From positions 1-15,156 of the forward strand of contig CAXMOO010000070.1 of NCBI GenBank assembly GCA_964195005.1: a stretch of 15,156 bases of DNA, in the 5' to 3' direction. A program made the position numbers and the translations under genes. This DNA is from JAUXLW01 sp964195005. Lineage in GTDB: Bacteria; Actinomycetota; Acidimicrobiia; Spongiisociales; SHLN01. The notes beneath the pieces are model-generated. The model was not told the DNA's origin. It did no database searches and saw nothing but the letters and a program-made list of their open reading frames with translations. Below are positions 1 to 7,270 of this stretch, in pieces (position 1 is the first letter of the stretch; the number at the start of each line of letters is the position of its first letter).

Positions 1-313
1 CCTCTCAATGATCATCTTTCCAGAAGGCACCAGAGCTCGCGACGGCGCTCTCCAGGAATACAAGCAAGCCGGGACCCTGGCTCTGCTGCGGGCCGCTCCC
101 GACCTGGATGTCCTGCCCGTGGCACTTGATGGGGGATGGAAGGTGATGAAGCACAACTTCCTTCCGATTCCGTTCGGAACCCGGCTACGAATGCGAGTGG
201 GTGATCCCATTCCCCGCGAGGCCGATGAAGACCGGGGCAAGTTGATCGAGCAGGCTCGTCGCTTTGTGGACGACACACTCAACGAATGGCGGGGGGTCGA
301 AGCCTCAGACTAA
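1..313 (+). CDS. plsC: 1-acyl-sn-glycerol-3-phosphate acyltransferase, C-terminal part
   Basis: This is the 3' end of a PlsC/LPLAT acyltransferase; the window begins inside it, with position 2 the first base of a codon. The visible part starts at the family's third motif, FPEGTR, which helps bind the glycerol-phosphate substrate, followed by a typical VLPVAL strand. The catalytic HX4D motif must lie upstream of the window. PlsC adds the second acyl chain to lysophosphatidic acid to give phosphatidic acid at the inner membrane face. The gene ends in TAA at 311-313, overlapping the stop codon of the convergent RRM gene. The nearby glpK, pgsA and plsY genes fit the assignment. The substrate could be another lysophospholipid, since the family is broad. 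Confidence 0.88.
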   Translation, partial: LSMIIFPEGTRARDGALQEYKQAGTLALLRAAPDLDVLPVALDGGWKVMKHNFLPIPFGTRLRMRVGDPIPREADEDRGKLIEQARRFVDDTLNEWRGVEASD

Positions 314-579
314 GAGGCGGCGGGAATTCGCGATTGGCGGTGGGCGATGCTCACGTTGATAGCCCTGCCACCGATTTCTTCGCGGTCGAGGGCTTGAATG
401 GCGCGGGTGCATTCTTCCTCGCTGCCCATCACGACAAAGCCGAATCCGCGGGATCGGCCCGTGGTGCCATCCAGGACTACCTCGGCGCTCAGGACGGTTC
501 CGTGGTCCTGGAACAGCTCCCTGAGGCCGTCGTCAGTTTGAGACCAGGGGATGTTGCCCACAAAGAGTTTTGTTGTCAC
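310..579 (-). CDS. RRM-domain RNA-binding protein (89 aa)
   Basis: A single RNA-recognition-motif protein. RNP-2 is seen as KLFVGNIPW (residues 4-12) and RNP-1 as RGFGFVVM (around residues 37-44), with the aromatic residues that stack on RNA bases. The C-terminal beta strand is GGRAINVSIA, followed by a short basic tail. The whole protein is little more than one RRM, like the small Rbp proteins best known from cyanobacteria, where they act in cold response and RNA localisation. The frame stays open upstream to 822 but would then lie over glpK, so the GTG at 577-579, just before the first RRM strand, is the sensible start. It has a weak GGGCGG ribosome site. Its role here is unknown; general RNA chaperone or mRNA binding is inference. 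Confidence 0.85.
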   Translation of the reverse strand: MTTKLFVGNIPWSQTDDGLRELFQDHGTVLSAEVVLDGTTGRSRGFGFVVMGSEEECTRAIQALDREEIGGRAINVSIAHRQSRIPAAS

Positions 580-603
580 CTGCCGCCCGCTTAGTCGCGC
601 TCG

Positions 604-609
604 ATTGTA
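604..609 (-). promoter_or_regulatory. Putative -10 box of the RRM gene (TACAAT)
   Basis: On the minus strand the hexamer TACAAT (5 of 6 to TATAAT) lies 24 nt upstream of the GTG start at 579. Transcription starting about 7 nt downstream would give a leader near 17 nt that includes the GGGCGG ribosome site. No convincing -35 box is seen. Confidence 0.4.
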
Positions 610-677
610 CGCGCGCCGGTCGCCGGAAACCGAGTCCTGGATCGGAAGGTTTTCGCGAGGCGAAGCCTGATGGTCAC

Positions 678-683
678 TAGCCT
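678..683 (+). promoter_or_regulatory. Putative leaderless -10 box of glpK (TAGCCT)
   Basis: A TANNNT hexamer is followed by exactly 7 nt and then ATG at 691. This is the geometry of leaderless actinobacterial promoters, where the first transcribed base is the first base of the start codon. The same spacing recurs before three other genes in the window. No clear -35 box. Confidence 0.5.
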
Positions 684-690
684 CGCCTGT

Positions 691-2181
691 ATGTACGTTG
701 GCGCGCTCGACCAGGGCACAACCAGCACCCGATTCATGATCTTCGACCGATCGGGGAATGTCGTCGCCTCTGCCCAGCAGGAGCACGAACAGATTTACCC
801 CGAGCCGGGATGGGTGGAACACGACGCGGTGGAGATCCGACAGCGGATTGATGCGGTGATGGCTGAGGCGCTCGACCAGCCCGGCCTGGCCGCTGTCGAT
901 TTATCTGCAATAGGCATCACCAACCAGCGCGAGACCACCGTCTTGTGGGACCAGCACTCGGGTGAGCCGGTTCACAATGCTCTGGTCTGGCAAGACACCC
1001 GAACTGCCGGGTTGGTTGGCGATCTGGCAGGTGATGAAGGTCAGGATCGCTTCCGCCAGATCACCGGGTTGCCGCTTGCCACCTACTTCTCGGGGCCCAA
1101 GATTCGTTGGCTGCTCGATCACGTCGACGGTCTTGCCTCCCGGGCTGAGTCGGGTGAGGTTTTGTTCGGCACTATGGACTCTTTCGCTCTCTGGCATCTG
1201 ACCGGAGGCCCCGACGGAGGAGTTCATGCCACGGACGTGACGAATGCCAGCCGCACGATGCTGATGAACCTCGAGACCCTCGACTGGGACGACGGCCTCC
1301 TCGAGGCGATGGGCGTGCCCCGGGCCCTATTGCCTGATATTCGCTCTTCTTCCGAGGTCTACGGCGAATCGGTTGGCAAGGTGCCCGGGGTACCGGTGGC
1401 GGGGATTCTCGGCGATCAGCAAGCAGCCCTTTTCGGGCAGGGCGGTTTCGATCCCGGCGATGCCAAAAACACTTACGGCACGGGGTGCTTCATGCTTCTC
1501 AACACGGGGACTCGGCCCGTGCCCTCCAAGAGCGGCTTGCTGACTACCGTCGGGTACCAGCTCGGTACCGAGCCGGCGGTATATGCGCTGGAGGGTTCTA
1601 TTGCCATCGCCGGGGCCCTGGTCCAGTGGTTGCGCGACAACCTCGGTCTGATTGAGTCGGCAGAGCAGATCGAGGCGTTGGCGGCGTCGGTGGAAGACAA
1701 CGGGGGCGTCTATTTCGTGCCCGCCTTCTCCGGGCTCTTCGCCCCCCACTGGCGACCGGATGCCCGGGGTGTCATCGCCGGCTTGACACGGTACGTCACT
1801 AAGGCCCACCTGGCGCGAGCGGTACTCGAGGCCACCGCCTGGCAGACTCGGGAAGTGCTCGATGCCATGCGAGCAGATGCGGATGTCGAATTGAAAGCTT
1901 TGAAGGTGGATGGCGGCATGGTGCAGAACCAACTTCTCATGCAGTTCCAGGCCGATGTGCTTGGGGTCCCGGTAGTCCGCCCTCTGGTGAGTGAAACCAC
2001 TGCCCTCGGCGCCGCGTACGTTGCCGGGCTGGCCACCGGTTTCTGGCAAGGTATCGACGAGCTGCGCGTTAATTGGGGCGAAGGAGAGCGGTGGGAACCG
2101 CGGATGGATCCCGGGTTACGGGAAGCAGAGTATGAGCAGTGGAAGAAGGCGGTAGCTCGCACGTTGGAGTGGGTGGATTGA
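691..2181 (+). CDS. glpK: Glycerol kinase
   Basis: GlpK phosphorylates glycerol with ATP to sn-glycerol-3-phosphate in the cytoplasm. The N terminus MYVGALDQGTTSTR is the FGGY-family phosphate-binding motif, followed by GITNQRETTVLWD, NALVWQDTRT and the C-terminal signature region YGTGCFML, all typical of GlpK rather than xylulokinase. Length (496 aa) is normal. The frame is open from an ATG at 670, which has a weak GAGG site 9 nt upstream. I prefer the ATG at 691 because the family alignment starts there and a TAGCCT hexamer sits 7 nt before it. It is followed after 1 nt by pgsA, then by overlapping plsY, so its product feeds both downstream enzymes. No glycerol facilitator or glpD gene is seen nearby. 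Confidence 0.96.
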   Translation: MYVGALDQGTTSTRFMIFDRSGNVVASAQQEHEQIYPEPGWVEHDAVEIRQRIDAVMAEALDQPGLAAVDLSAIGITNQRETTVLWDQHSGEPVHNALVWQDTRTAGLVGDLAGDEGQDRFRQITGLPLATYFSGPKIRWLLDHVDGLASRAESGEVLFGTMDSFALWHLTGGPDGGVHATDVTNASRTMLMNLETLDWDDGLLEAMGVPRALLPDIRSSSEVYGESVGKVPGVPVAGILGDQQAALFGQGGFDPGDAKNTYGTGCFMLLNTGTRPVPSKSGLLTTVGYQLGTEPAVYALEGSIAIAGALVQWLRDNLGLIESAEQIEALAASVEDNGGVYFVPAFSGLFAPHWRPDARGVIAGLTRYVTKAHLARAVLEATAWQTREVLDAMRADADVELKALKVDGGMVQNQLLMQFQADVLGVPVVRPLVSETTALGAAYVAGLATGFWQGIDELRVNWGEGERWEPRMDPGLREAEYEQWKKAVARTLEWVD

Positions 2182-2182
2182 T

Positions 2183-2728
2183 ATGAACGTCCCGCTGTCT
2201 CTCACAGTCGGCCGTATCGCGGCCGTGCCGGTTGTCATGGGTCTCGTGCTCTCTGAGGACGACATCAACCACAACTTCGGCATCGCCGCTGCCATCTTCA
2301 CGATTGCTGCCCTAACCGACTACGCCGACGGTTACCTGGCGCGGCGCTGGGGCCAGACCTCGGTATTTGGTGCCTTCCTCGACCTCACGGCCGACAAGCT
2401 CCTCGTGACCGGGACACTGGCAGCCCTTCTGGTCGTAGATCGGGTGAACATATGGCTCGCGTTCGTGATCATCGCCCGCGAGATCGCCATCATGGCCCTC
2501 CGGGGTGTCGTGGCTTCCGACGGCGAGACGTTGCCGCCCTCAGGTTGGGGCAAATGGAAGGCAGCAATTCAGTTTGTGGCTATTGGCCTCGCCATCGTGA
2601 GGCTGGAGGATAAGTGGGGGCCGCTGTTTCTCGATGAGTGGGCCATCACTCTGGCAACGGCCATCACGCTGATCTCGGCGGTGGACTATGTGGTCCGATA
2701 CCGCTCGGTGTTCTTCGAACGTGCTTGA
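2183..2728 (+). CDS. pgsA: CDP-diacylglycerol-glycerol-3-phosphate 3-phosphatidyltransferase family protein
   Basis: An integral membrane CDP-alcohol phosphatidyltransferase (181 aa, usual size). The full catalytic signature D-x2-D-G-x2-A-R-x8-G-x3-D-x3-D is present at roughly residues 46-73 (DYADGYLAR, then GAFLDLTADK), carrying the metal- and CDP-binding aspartates. The N terminus NVPLSLTVGR matches the PgsA-type opening. About six hydrophobic segments are visible. PgsA joins glycerol-3-phosphate to CDP-diacylglycerol to make phosphatidylglycerol-phosphate, the precursor of phosphatidylglycerol and cardiolipin. It starts 1 nt after the glpK stop and overlaps plsY by 8 nt, so it is in one operon with its substrate-producing enzyme. 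A different CDP-alcohol transferase, such as a phosphatidylinositol-phosphate synthase, is less likely from this context. Confidence 0.87.
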   Translation: MNVPLSLTVGRIAAVPVVMGLVLSEDDINHNFGIAAAIFTIAALTDYADGYLARRWGQTSVFGAFLDLTADKLLVTGTLAALLVVDRVNIWLAFVIIAREIAIMALRGVVASDGETLPPSGWGKWKAAIQFVAIGLAIVRLEDKWGPLFLDEWAITLATAITLISAVDYVVRYRSVFFERA

Positions 2729-3296
2729 GGCACTTACCATCCTGGCCGGGTATCTCATCGGCAGCATCGAAGTTGGTGGGCTCACTGCTCGACGTCACGG
2801 CGTCGACATCTACGCGACTGGTAGTGGTAATCCGGGGGCATCCAACATCTCGCGGACTCTGGGCCGTCGCCAGGGTGCCGTGGTCCTGGTCGCCGACGTT
2901 CTCAAAGGGTTCGTCGCGGCCGCCATTGGTGAACTGGTGGGCGGCAGCGAGCTCGTCGGGTTCGCGGCCGGAGCGATGGCTGTGGTTGGTCACTGCTTTC
3001 CCGTCTGGCACGGGTTTCAGGGAGGGAAGGGAGTGTCAACCGCCGGCGGCATGCTGATATGGACCATTCCCGGGCTCGGGCTGGCCCTCGGCATCATCTG
3101 GGGCGCGATAGTGGCCGTCACCCGGAAGCCGTCGCTTGGCTCGCTCACGATCGCCATCCTTGCCGTTCCCGGAGTTGCAATCTGGGCAGGCCACGGTTGG
3201 TCGGCTGTGATCATGGCGGCGGTGAGCTTGCTGGTCGTTGCCAGGCACCGCGACAACATTGGGCGCATGTTTCGTGGCGGTGAGCAGACTCTCTGA
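2721..3296 (+). CDS. plsY: Acyl-phosphate:glycerol-3-phosphate acyltransferase
   Basis: PlsY transfers an acyl group from acyl-phosphate to position 1 of glycerol-3-phosphate, the first step of phospholipid synthesis, in the inner membrane. The three family motifs are present in order: GSGNPGASN near residues 35-43, the glycine-rich GGKGVST in the middle, and HRDNIGRM near the C terminus. Several membrane segments separate them, and length is 191 aa (family about 190-220). The start is the GTG at 2721, inside the end of pgsA (8 nt overlap), giving VLEALTILAGYLIGS; the frame extends upstream but only through pgsA sequence. No ribosome site is visible, so translation is probably coupled to pgsA. 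The partner PlsX is not in this window. Confidence 0.93.
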   Translation: MLEALTILAGYLIGSIEVGGLTARRHGVDIYATGSGNPGASNISRTLGRRQGAVVLVADVLKGFVAAAIGELVGGSELVGFAAGAMAVVGHCFPVWHGFQGGKGVSTAGGMLIWTIPGLGLALGIIWGAIVAVTRKPSLGSLTIAILAVPGVAIWAGHGWSAVIMAAVSLLVVARHRDNIGRMFRGGEQTL

Positions 3297-3320
3297 GATG
3301 AGCCGGCCGGTCTCGGCAGA

Positions 3321-3326
3321 TACCAT
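3321..3326 (+). promoter_or_regulatory. Putative leaderless -10 box of the ABC transporter operon (TACCAT)
   Basis: The hexamer TACCAT is followed by exactly 7 nt and then ATG at 3334. It lies just downstream of plsY and would give the transporter pair its own leaderless transcript. No ribosome site precedes that ATG. If translation instead starts at 3298, this match would be chance. Confidence 0.4.
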
Positions 3327-3333
3327 CAATGCG

Positions 3334-4245
3334 ATGAGTGCGATTGCAGTAACCGGGCTCGAGAAATTCTACGGCGACCTCGCCGCGGTTGGCGGGATAG
3401 ATCTCACCGTTGCCGAGGGTGAGGTCTTGGCTCTGGTAGGGCCCAACGGGGCCGGGAAGTCCACGACCGTGGAAATTCTCGAAGGGCATCGACGCCGAAC
3501 CCGGGGGAGTGTTGAGGTGCTTGGCTTCGACCCCGAGACCGGGGGACGCTCGTTCCGCGAACGCATCGGCATAGTTCTTCAACAGACCGCTCTGGAGCCG
3601 GAGCTCGAAGTCGCGGAGATATTGGCGACGTATGCCGCGATTTATCCCAAGTCGCTCCCGGTGGACGAAGTGGTTGAGATTGTCGGGTTGCAGGAGAAGC
3701 GCCGGGCCCGGGTCAAGACATTGTCCGGCGGCCAGCAGCGACGCCTGGAGCTGGCGCTCGGCATCATCGGCGACCCTGACGTGATTTTCCTTGACGAGCC
3801 GACGACCGGGTTCGACCCTTCGGCGCGGCGCCAGGCCTGGAGTCTGATAGACAACCTGCGTCAGCTCGGCAAGACCATCTTGTTGACCACCCATTACATG
3901 GACGAGGCGCAGAATCTGGCAGATCGGGTGGCCGTTATTGCTGGTGGCGTCATCGTGGCGGAGGGCACCCCGGCGGCCATCGGTGGCCGCGCCGAGGGCG
4001 AAGCCAGGATCAGGTTTCGCGTCGGAGGAGGCGTAACCGGGGAGGATCTTCCACCGGTGGCCCGGGCCGGTTTGGACGAGAGCGACGGGCAGGTAACTCT
4101 TGAGACTTCCACTCCCACCGAAGCCTTGAGTGAAATCACCAGCTGGGCCCTGGAACGGGGTCTGGAGCTCGAGGGGCTCACGGTTGAGCGCCCGACATTG
4201 GAGGACATCTACTTGCGCCTGACCGGTGGGGGTGGCGATGGGTAG
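3334..4245 (+). CDS. ABC-2 type transporter, ATP-binding protein
   Basis: A 303-aa cytoplasmic ATPase of the DrrA/CcmA-like ABC-2 export class. Walker A GPNGAGKST is at residues 36-44, the Q-loop VLQQ near 81-84, the ABC signature LSGGQQRR near 130-137, Walker B VIFLDEPT near 150-157, and the switch histidine LTTHY near 187. A C-terminal extension of about 80 residues follows, as is common in this class. The ATG at 3298, 1 nt after the plsY stop, is an alternative start adding 12 residues. I prefer 3334 because the protein family starts there and a TACCAT hexamer lies 7 nt upstream. It overlaps the permease gene by 8 nt. The cargo is unknown; a lipid or lipophilic compound is suggested only by the neighbours. 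Confidence 0.93.
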   Translation: MSAIAVTGLEKFYGDLAAVGGIDLTVAEGEVLALVGPNGAGKSTTVEILEGHRRRTRGSVEVLGFDPETGGRSFRERIGIVLQQTALEPELEVAEILATYAAIYPKSLPVDEVVEIVGLQEKRRARVKTLSGGQQRRLELALGIIGDPDVIFLDEPTTGFDPSARRQAWSLIDNLRQLGKTILLTTHYMDEAQNLADRVAVIAGGVIVAEGTPAAIGGRAEGEARIRFRVGGGVTGEDLPPVARAGLDESDGQVTLETSTPTEALSEITSWALERGLELEGLTVERPTLEDIYLRLTGGGGDG

Positions 4246-5080
4246 AGATTTCAGGCTCGTCCTGCAGCAGATCAAATATCAGAACAGGATCTTTTGGCGG
4301 ACGCCGGTCGGGGCATTCTTCACTCTGGTTTTCCCTTTGATGTTCTTGCTGCTGTTTACTGCCATATTCGGGAACGACGAGATCGAGGAGCTTGGAGTCA
4401 CGACGGCTCAGTTCTATGCCCCGGCGTTGGCGGTATTCGGAGCTGCTTCGGCCACCTACACCAACCTGGGCATTACCACTGCCATTGCCCGGGATCTGGG
4501 AATCCTCAAGAAAGTCAGGGGGACACCGCTTCCGCCCTGGATCTATGTCGTCGGTCGGGTCGGGTCGGCGGTGTGGCTGGCGCTCTTGGCCGGCGGGCTG
4601 ATGATGAGCGTCGGGGTGATTTTCTTCAACGTCGAGATCATCGGACGCACCTTTCTGGCCGCCCTTATCTCGTTCCTCCTCGGCGCAGGAGCCTTTGCAG
4701 CTCTCGGGCTCATGTTGGCAGCTCTGGTGCCGTCGGGTGATGCCGCGCCGGCTGTGGCCAACGCAACCCTGCTCCCGATTGCCTTCATCTCGGACGTTTT
4801 CATTGTCAATGCCAATCCCCCAGCCTGGATCGAGTTTGTCGGGAATCTGTTTCCACTCAAACATTTCGTTGCCGCCTTCGGCGATGCCTTCAACCCCGGC
4901 CTAACCGGCAGTGGCTTCAGCTGGTCTGCAGGCCCCGGGGAATACGCCATCGGAGCTCATCTGGCCGTTATCGCCGTGTGGGGTGTCGGTGGCGCCATCC
5001 TCGCCCTGCGCTTCTTCACCTGGGAGCCGCGCGGTGGGGAGAACTCGCGGCGGGGGCGCAGTAGGGTCTCGGGTAACTAG
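4238..5080 (+). CDS. ABC-2 type transporter, permease protein
   Basis: The membrane partner of the preceding ATPase (280 aa). After a short cytoplasmic helix containing FWRTPVGAFF, typical of ABC-2 permeases, there are about six hydrophobic segments: near residues 27-45, 62-82, 108-130, 142-165, 172-192 and 240-262. A loop between the second and third contains GILKKVRGTPLP, the family's conserved coupling-helix region. The tail is basic and glycine/arginine-rich. The ATG at 4238 is preceded by GGTGGGGGTGG and overlaps the ATPase stop by 8 nt, so the two are translationally coupled and probably form a homodimeric permease with two ATPases. An in-frame GTG at 4226 is a less likely start. The substrate cannot be told from sequence. 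Confidence 0.9.
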   Translation: MGRDFRLVLQQIKYQNRIFWRTPVGAFFTLVFPLMFLLLFTAIFGNDEIEELGVTTAQFYAPALAVFGAASATYTNLGITTAIARDLGILKKVRGTPLPPWIYVVGRVGSAVWLALLAGGLMMSVGVIFFNVEIIGRTFLAALISFLLGAGAFAALGLMLAALVPSGDAAPAVANATLLPIAFISDVFIVNANPPAWIEFVGNLFPLKHFVAAFGDAFNPGLTGSGFSWSAGPGEYAIGAHLAVIAVWGVGGAILALRFFTWEPRGGENSRRGRSRVSGN

Positions 5081-5100
5081 ACGAACCGCGGTTAGGTCTA
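5078..5100. promoter_or_regulatory. Operator-like inverted repeat upstream of the desaturase
   Basis: A perfect 10-bp palindrome AACCGCGGTT (5084-5093) is flanked by matching arms TAGAC (5078-5082) and GTCTA (5096-5100), with 1 and 2 unmatched bases between. The near-symmetric 23-bp element starts at the permease stop codon and ends 24 nt before the desaturase start. It has no T-run, so it looks more like a binding site for a dimeric regulator such as a TetR- or GntR-type lipid regulator than a terminator. The regulator itself is not in the window. Confidence 0.5.
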
Positions 5101-5102
5101 AT
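5097..5102 (+). promoter_or_regulatory. Possible -10 box of the desaturase (TCTAAT)
   Basis: TCTAAT matches TATAAT at 5 of 6 positions and overlaps the right arm of the inverted repeat, so a bound regulator would block it. No good -35 box is found at 16-18 nt. Transcription would start next to the AAGGAG ribosome site, leaving a very short leader, so this is only a candidate. Confidence 0.28.
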
Positions 5103-5123
5103 CGCATTGAAGGAGTAGGTCGG

Positions 5124-6026
5124 TTGCCGGTCGAAGAACATTACGAGCTCTTAGACGCAGTTACGCCTGCCGTGAGGGCGCTCATCGACGCGCACAAGGG
5201 TCGCCGGGAGCATTGGTATGCCCACGAGCTGGTGCCGTGGGAAAAGGGGCGCAACTACCGCGAGGAGCCATGGGACGAAAGCCAATGCACGATCTCGCCC
5301 GAGGCGCGGACGTCGCTGGTCCTCAACCTGCTTACAGAGGACAACCTGCCCTACTACCACTCAGAGATCGAGTCGCATGTTGGAGGCAATGAGACGTTCA
5401 AGGAGTGGAACCACCTGTGGACCGCGGAGGAGGGTCAGCACGCCATAGCCATCCGCAGCTATCTGCTGACCACCCGAAACGCCGATCCGGTGGAGCTGGA
5501 GAATGATCGCCTGGCAACGATGACAGAGGGCTTTCACTCGGGAGCCCCGGACCCCATCAACGTCTTCGTCTATACCGCTGCCCAGGAGTTGGCGACCCGG
5601 GTGAGTCACCGTAACGCCGGCAAGATCACCGACGATCCGGTGGCATATGAGTTGATGAGTCGAATCGCGGTCGACGAGAACCATCATTTCATGTTCTATC
5701 GGGGAGTAGTCCAAGCCATGCTCGAGCAGGAGCCTGCGGCCACCCTCGAAGCCATCTATCAACAGTTCAAGACCTTCCAGATGCCGGGGGTCGCCATGCC
5801 CCATTTCCTGCGCCGGGCCGTCGAGATGGCCAAGGCCGGCGTGTACAACCTGCGGATACACCATGACCGGGTCGTCGTTCCGTTAATCCGGGATTGGGGT
5901 ATAGAGCGCATCACCGGCCTCTCCGCCCAGGCCCAGGAACTTCAAGAGCAGATCATGGAATTCCCCCGTACTCTTCTGCGCCAGGCTGAATTGTTCGAAC
6001 GCCGAATCGGCGTTACCGCCTCCTGA
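5124..6026 (+). CDS. Acyl-[acyl-carrier-protein] desaturase (soluble, diiron)
   Basis: A soluble stearoyl-ACP-desaturase-type enzyme that puts a cis double bond into acyl-ACP using O2 and ferredoxin-type electrons. Diiron ligands are recognisable: Glu72 in TEDNLPYYH, Glu103 and His106 in WTAEEGQH, Glu155 in AAQELATR, and Glu185 and His188 in VDENHHFMFY. The order and spacing match the plant enzyme and mycobacterial DesA1/DesA2, with a slightly shorter loop between the first two. The start is the TTG at 5124, with a strong AAGGAG site at 5110-5115 and an 8-nt spacer; the open frame upstream lies inside the permease gene. Length is 300 aa. It probably tunes membrane fluidity or makes a special acyl chain, in keeping with the phospholipid genes upstream. 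A UPF0316 gene follows after 21 nt. Confidence 0.93.
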   Translation: MPVEEHYELLDAVTPAVRALIDAHKGRREHWYAHELVPWEKGRNYREEPWDESQCTISPEARTSLVLNLLTEDNLPYYHSEIESHVGGNETFKEWNHLWTAEEGQHAIAIRSYLLTTRNADPVELENDRLATMTEGFHSGAPDPINVFVYTAAQELATRVSHRNAGKITDDPVAYELMSRIAVDENHHFMFYRGVVQAMLEQEPAATLEAIYQQFKTFQMPGVAMPHFLRRAVEMAKAGVYNLRIHHDRVVVPLIRDWGIERITGLSAQAQELQEQIMEFPRTLLRQAELFERRIGVTAS

Positions 6027-6047
6027 CCGCACACTCCGGGTCGCGCC

Positions 6048-6578
6048 ATGTCCATTGAAGCAGTTGTTGTTTCGCTGCTGATTTTTCTGGCCAGGCTGGT
6101 GGATCAGTCGCTCGGGACCATGCGAATCATCTATCTGTTCCGTGGTCGGCGCCGACTGGCCGGGGCGCTCGGTTTTTTCGAGTCGGCAACCTGGCTCCTG
6201 GCGGTCAGCCAGGTGGTGACAAATGTCGACGAGCCAATCAAGGTGGTCGCGTTTGCTGGAGGGTTCGCCGCAGGGACGATGCTGGGGGGCACAGTTGAGA
6301 AGTGGCTCGCCCTCGGGCAAGGAGTCCTCAGGGTGGTGGCGCCTTTCGAATCTCCCCAGTCGGCAGGTGCTTTGCGCGCTGCCGGCTTCGCCGTCACTGT
6401 TATCAATGCCGAGGGTCGTGACGGTCCGGTGCGCCTGGCGTTGTCGGTGGTTCCCCGCAAGCGAAGGAGGGAGGCGCTCGAGATCGTTAGCCGGGTGAAT
6501 CCGGCTGCGTTCGTGACGTTCGAGGACGTCGAGACTCTCAACCTGGCATTGACGAAGGGCTCACGCGTCCGCAAGTGA
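6048..6578 (+). CDS. UPF0316 / DUF2179-type membrane protein
   Basis: A 176-aa protein with three hydrophobic N-terminal segments (about residues 3-22, 40-58 and 63-85) and a C-terminal soluble domain of about 80 residues. The opening LARLVDQSLGTMRIIYLFRG and the FFESATWLLAVSQVV stretch match the UPF0316 family (N-terminal DUF5698 plus C-terminal DUF2179), whose function is not established. The soluble part has the alternating beta/alpha pattern of DUF2179, ending in VNPAAFVTFEDVETLN. The ATG at 6048 lies 21 nt after the desaturase stop, with no good ribosome site, so it is likely co-transcribed. Any role in lipid metabolism is only a guess from position. Confidence 0.85.
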   Translation: MSIEAVVVSLLIFLARLVDQSLGTMRIIYLFRGRRRLAGALGFFESATWLLAVSQVVTNVDEPIKVVAFAGGFAAGTMLGGTVEKWLALGQGVLRVVAPFESPQSAGALRAAGFAVTVINAEGRDGPVRLALSVVPRKRRREALEIVSRVNPAAFVTFEDVETLNLALTKGSRVRK

Positions 6579-6604
6579 CGGGACGGTCCCATTGCTCTTA
6601 GGCT
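6576..6604 (+). promoter_or_regulatory. Possible promoter of the nitroreductase gene
   Basis: GTGACG (6576-6581, 4 of 6 to TTGACA) and TAGGCT (6599-6604, a TANNNT hexamer) are separated by 17 nt. A start about 7 nt later would leave a short leader holding the AAGGAG site at 6618-6623. The -35 box overlaps the stop codon of the UPF0316 gene. Confidence 0.35.
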
Positions 6605-6629
6605 GCATCTGACTGAAAAGGAGCGCCAG

Positions 6630-7270
6630 TTGGAGCTAATCGAAGCCCTCTACACCACCCGGGCGATGCGTCGCGTGAAGCCTGACCCCATCCCGGACGA
6701 CATCGTTGCCCAGATCATGGATGCGGCTATTCGAGCCCCATCGCCCGGCAACACCCAACAATGGCGGTTCGTCACGGTGAGCGATCGCGACGTGATGGCC
6801 CAACTGGGCGAGCTGTATGGTCGATCCTGGGACCGGCTCAACGAAACTGCCTACGCGGGACGCAGGGAGGCCGCCGCAGAGCGGGGCGATGATCAGACCT
6901 TGAGAGTGATGTCATCTGCCGGTTGGCTGGCGGCCAATTTCGCTCAGGTTCCCCTGGCCGTCCTGGCGTTCACTCGCAACGATGTCGACGGGTCGGGAAT
7001 TTACCCGGCGGTGTGGAATCTGATGTTGGCAGCCCGCGGCCATGGAATTGGAGCCACCCTCACCACCGTGCTCCATAATTTTGCCGCGGATGAGGTTGCG
7101 CAGCTGCTCGGCGTTCCCGCTGCCAAGGGGTGGCGGAACGCGGCGTGCGTAACCCTGGGGTACCCCCTCGGGAAGTGGGGAGTCGCCAACCGCCCACCTG
7201 TTCATGAGGTTGTTTACGCCGACAGTTGGGGCAATCCGCCCGCCTGGCAGCCAGTCGACCCGATGTGGAG

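Noticed and set aside
670..690. ATG at 670 as the glpK start
   Set aside because: It has a weak GAGG site, but the seven added residues are not part of the conserved GlpK N terminus and they cover the TAGCCT box spaced exactly 7 nt from ATG 691.
1327..2049. Minus-strand open frame of 240 codons inside glpK
   Set aside because: It is fully antisense to a well-conserved glycerol kinase; composition is shadow-like and there is no ribosome site or promoter.
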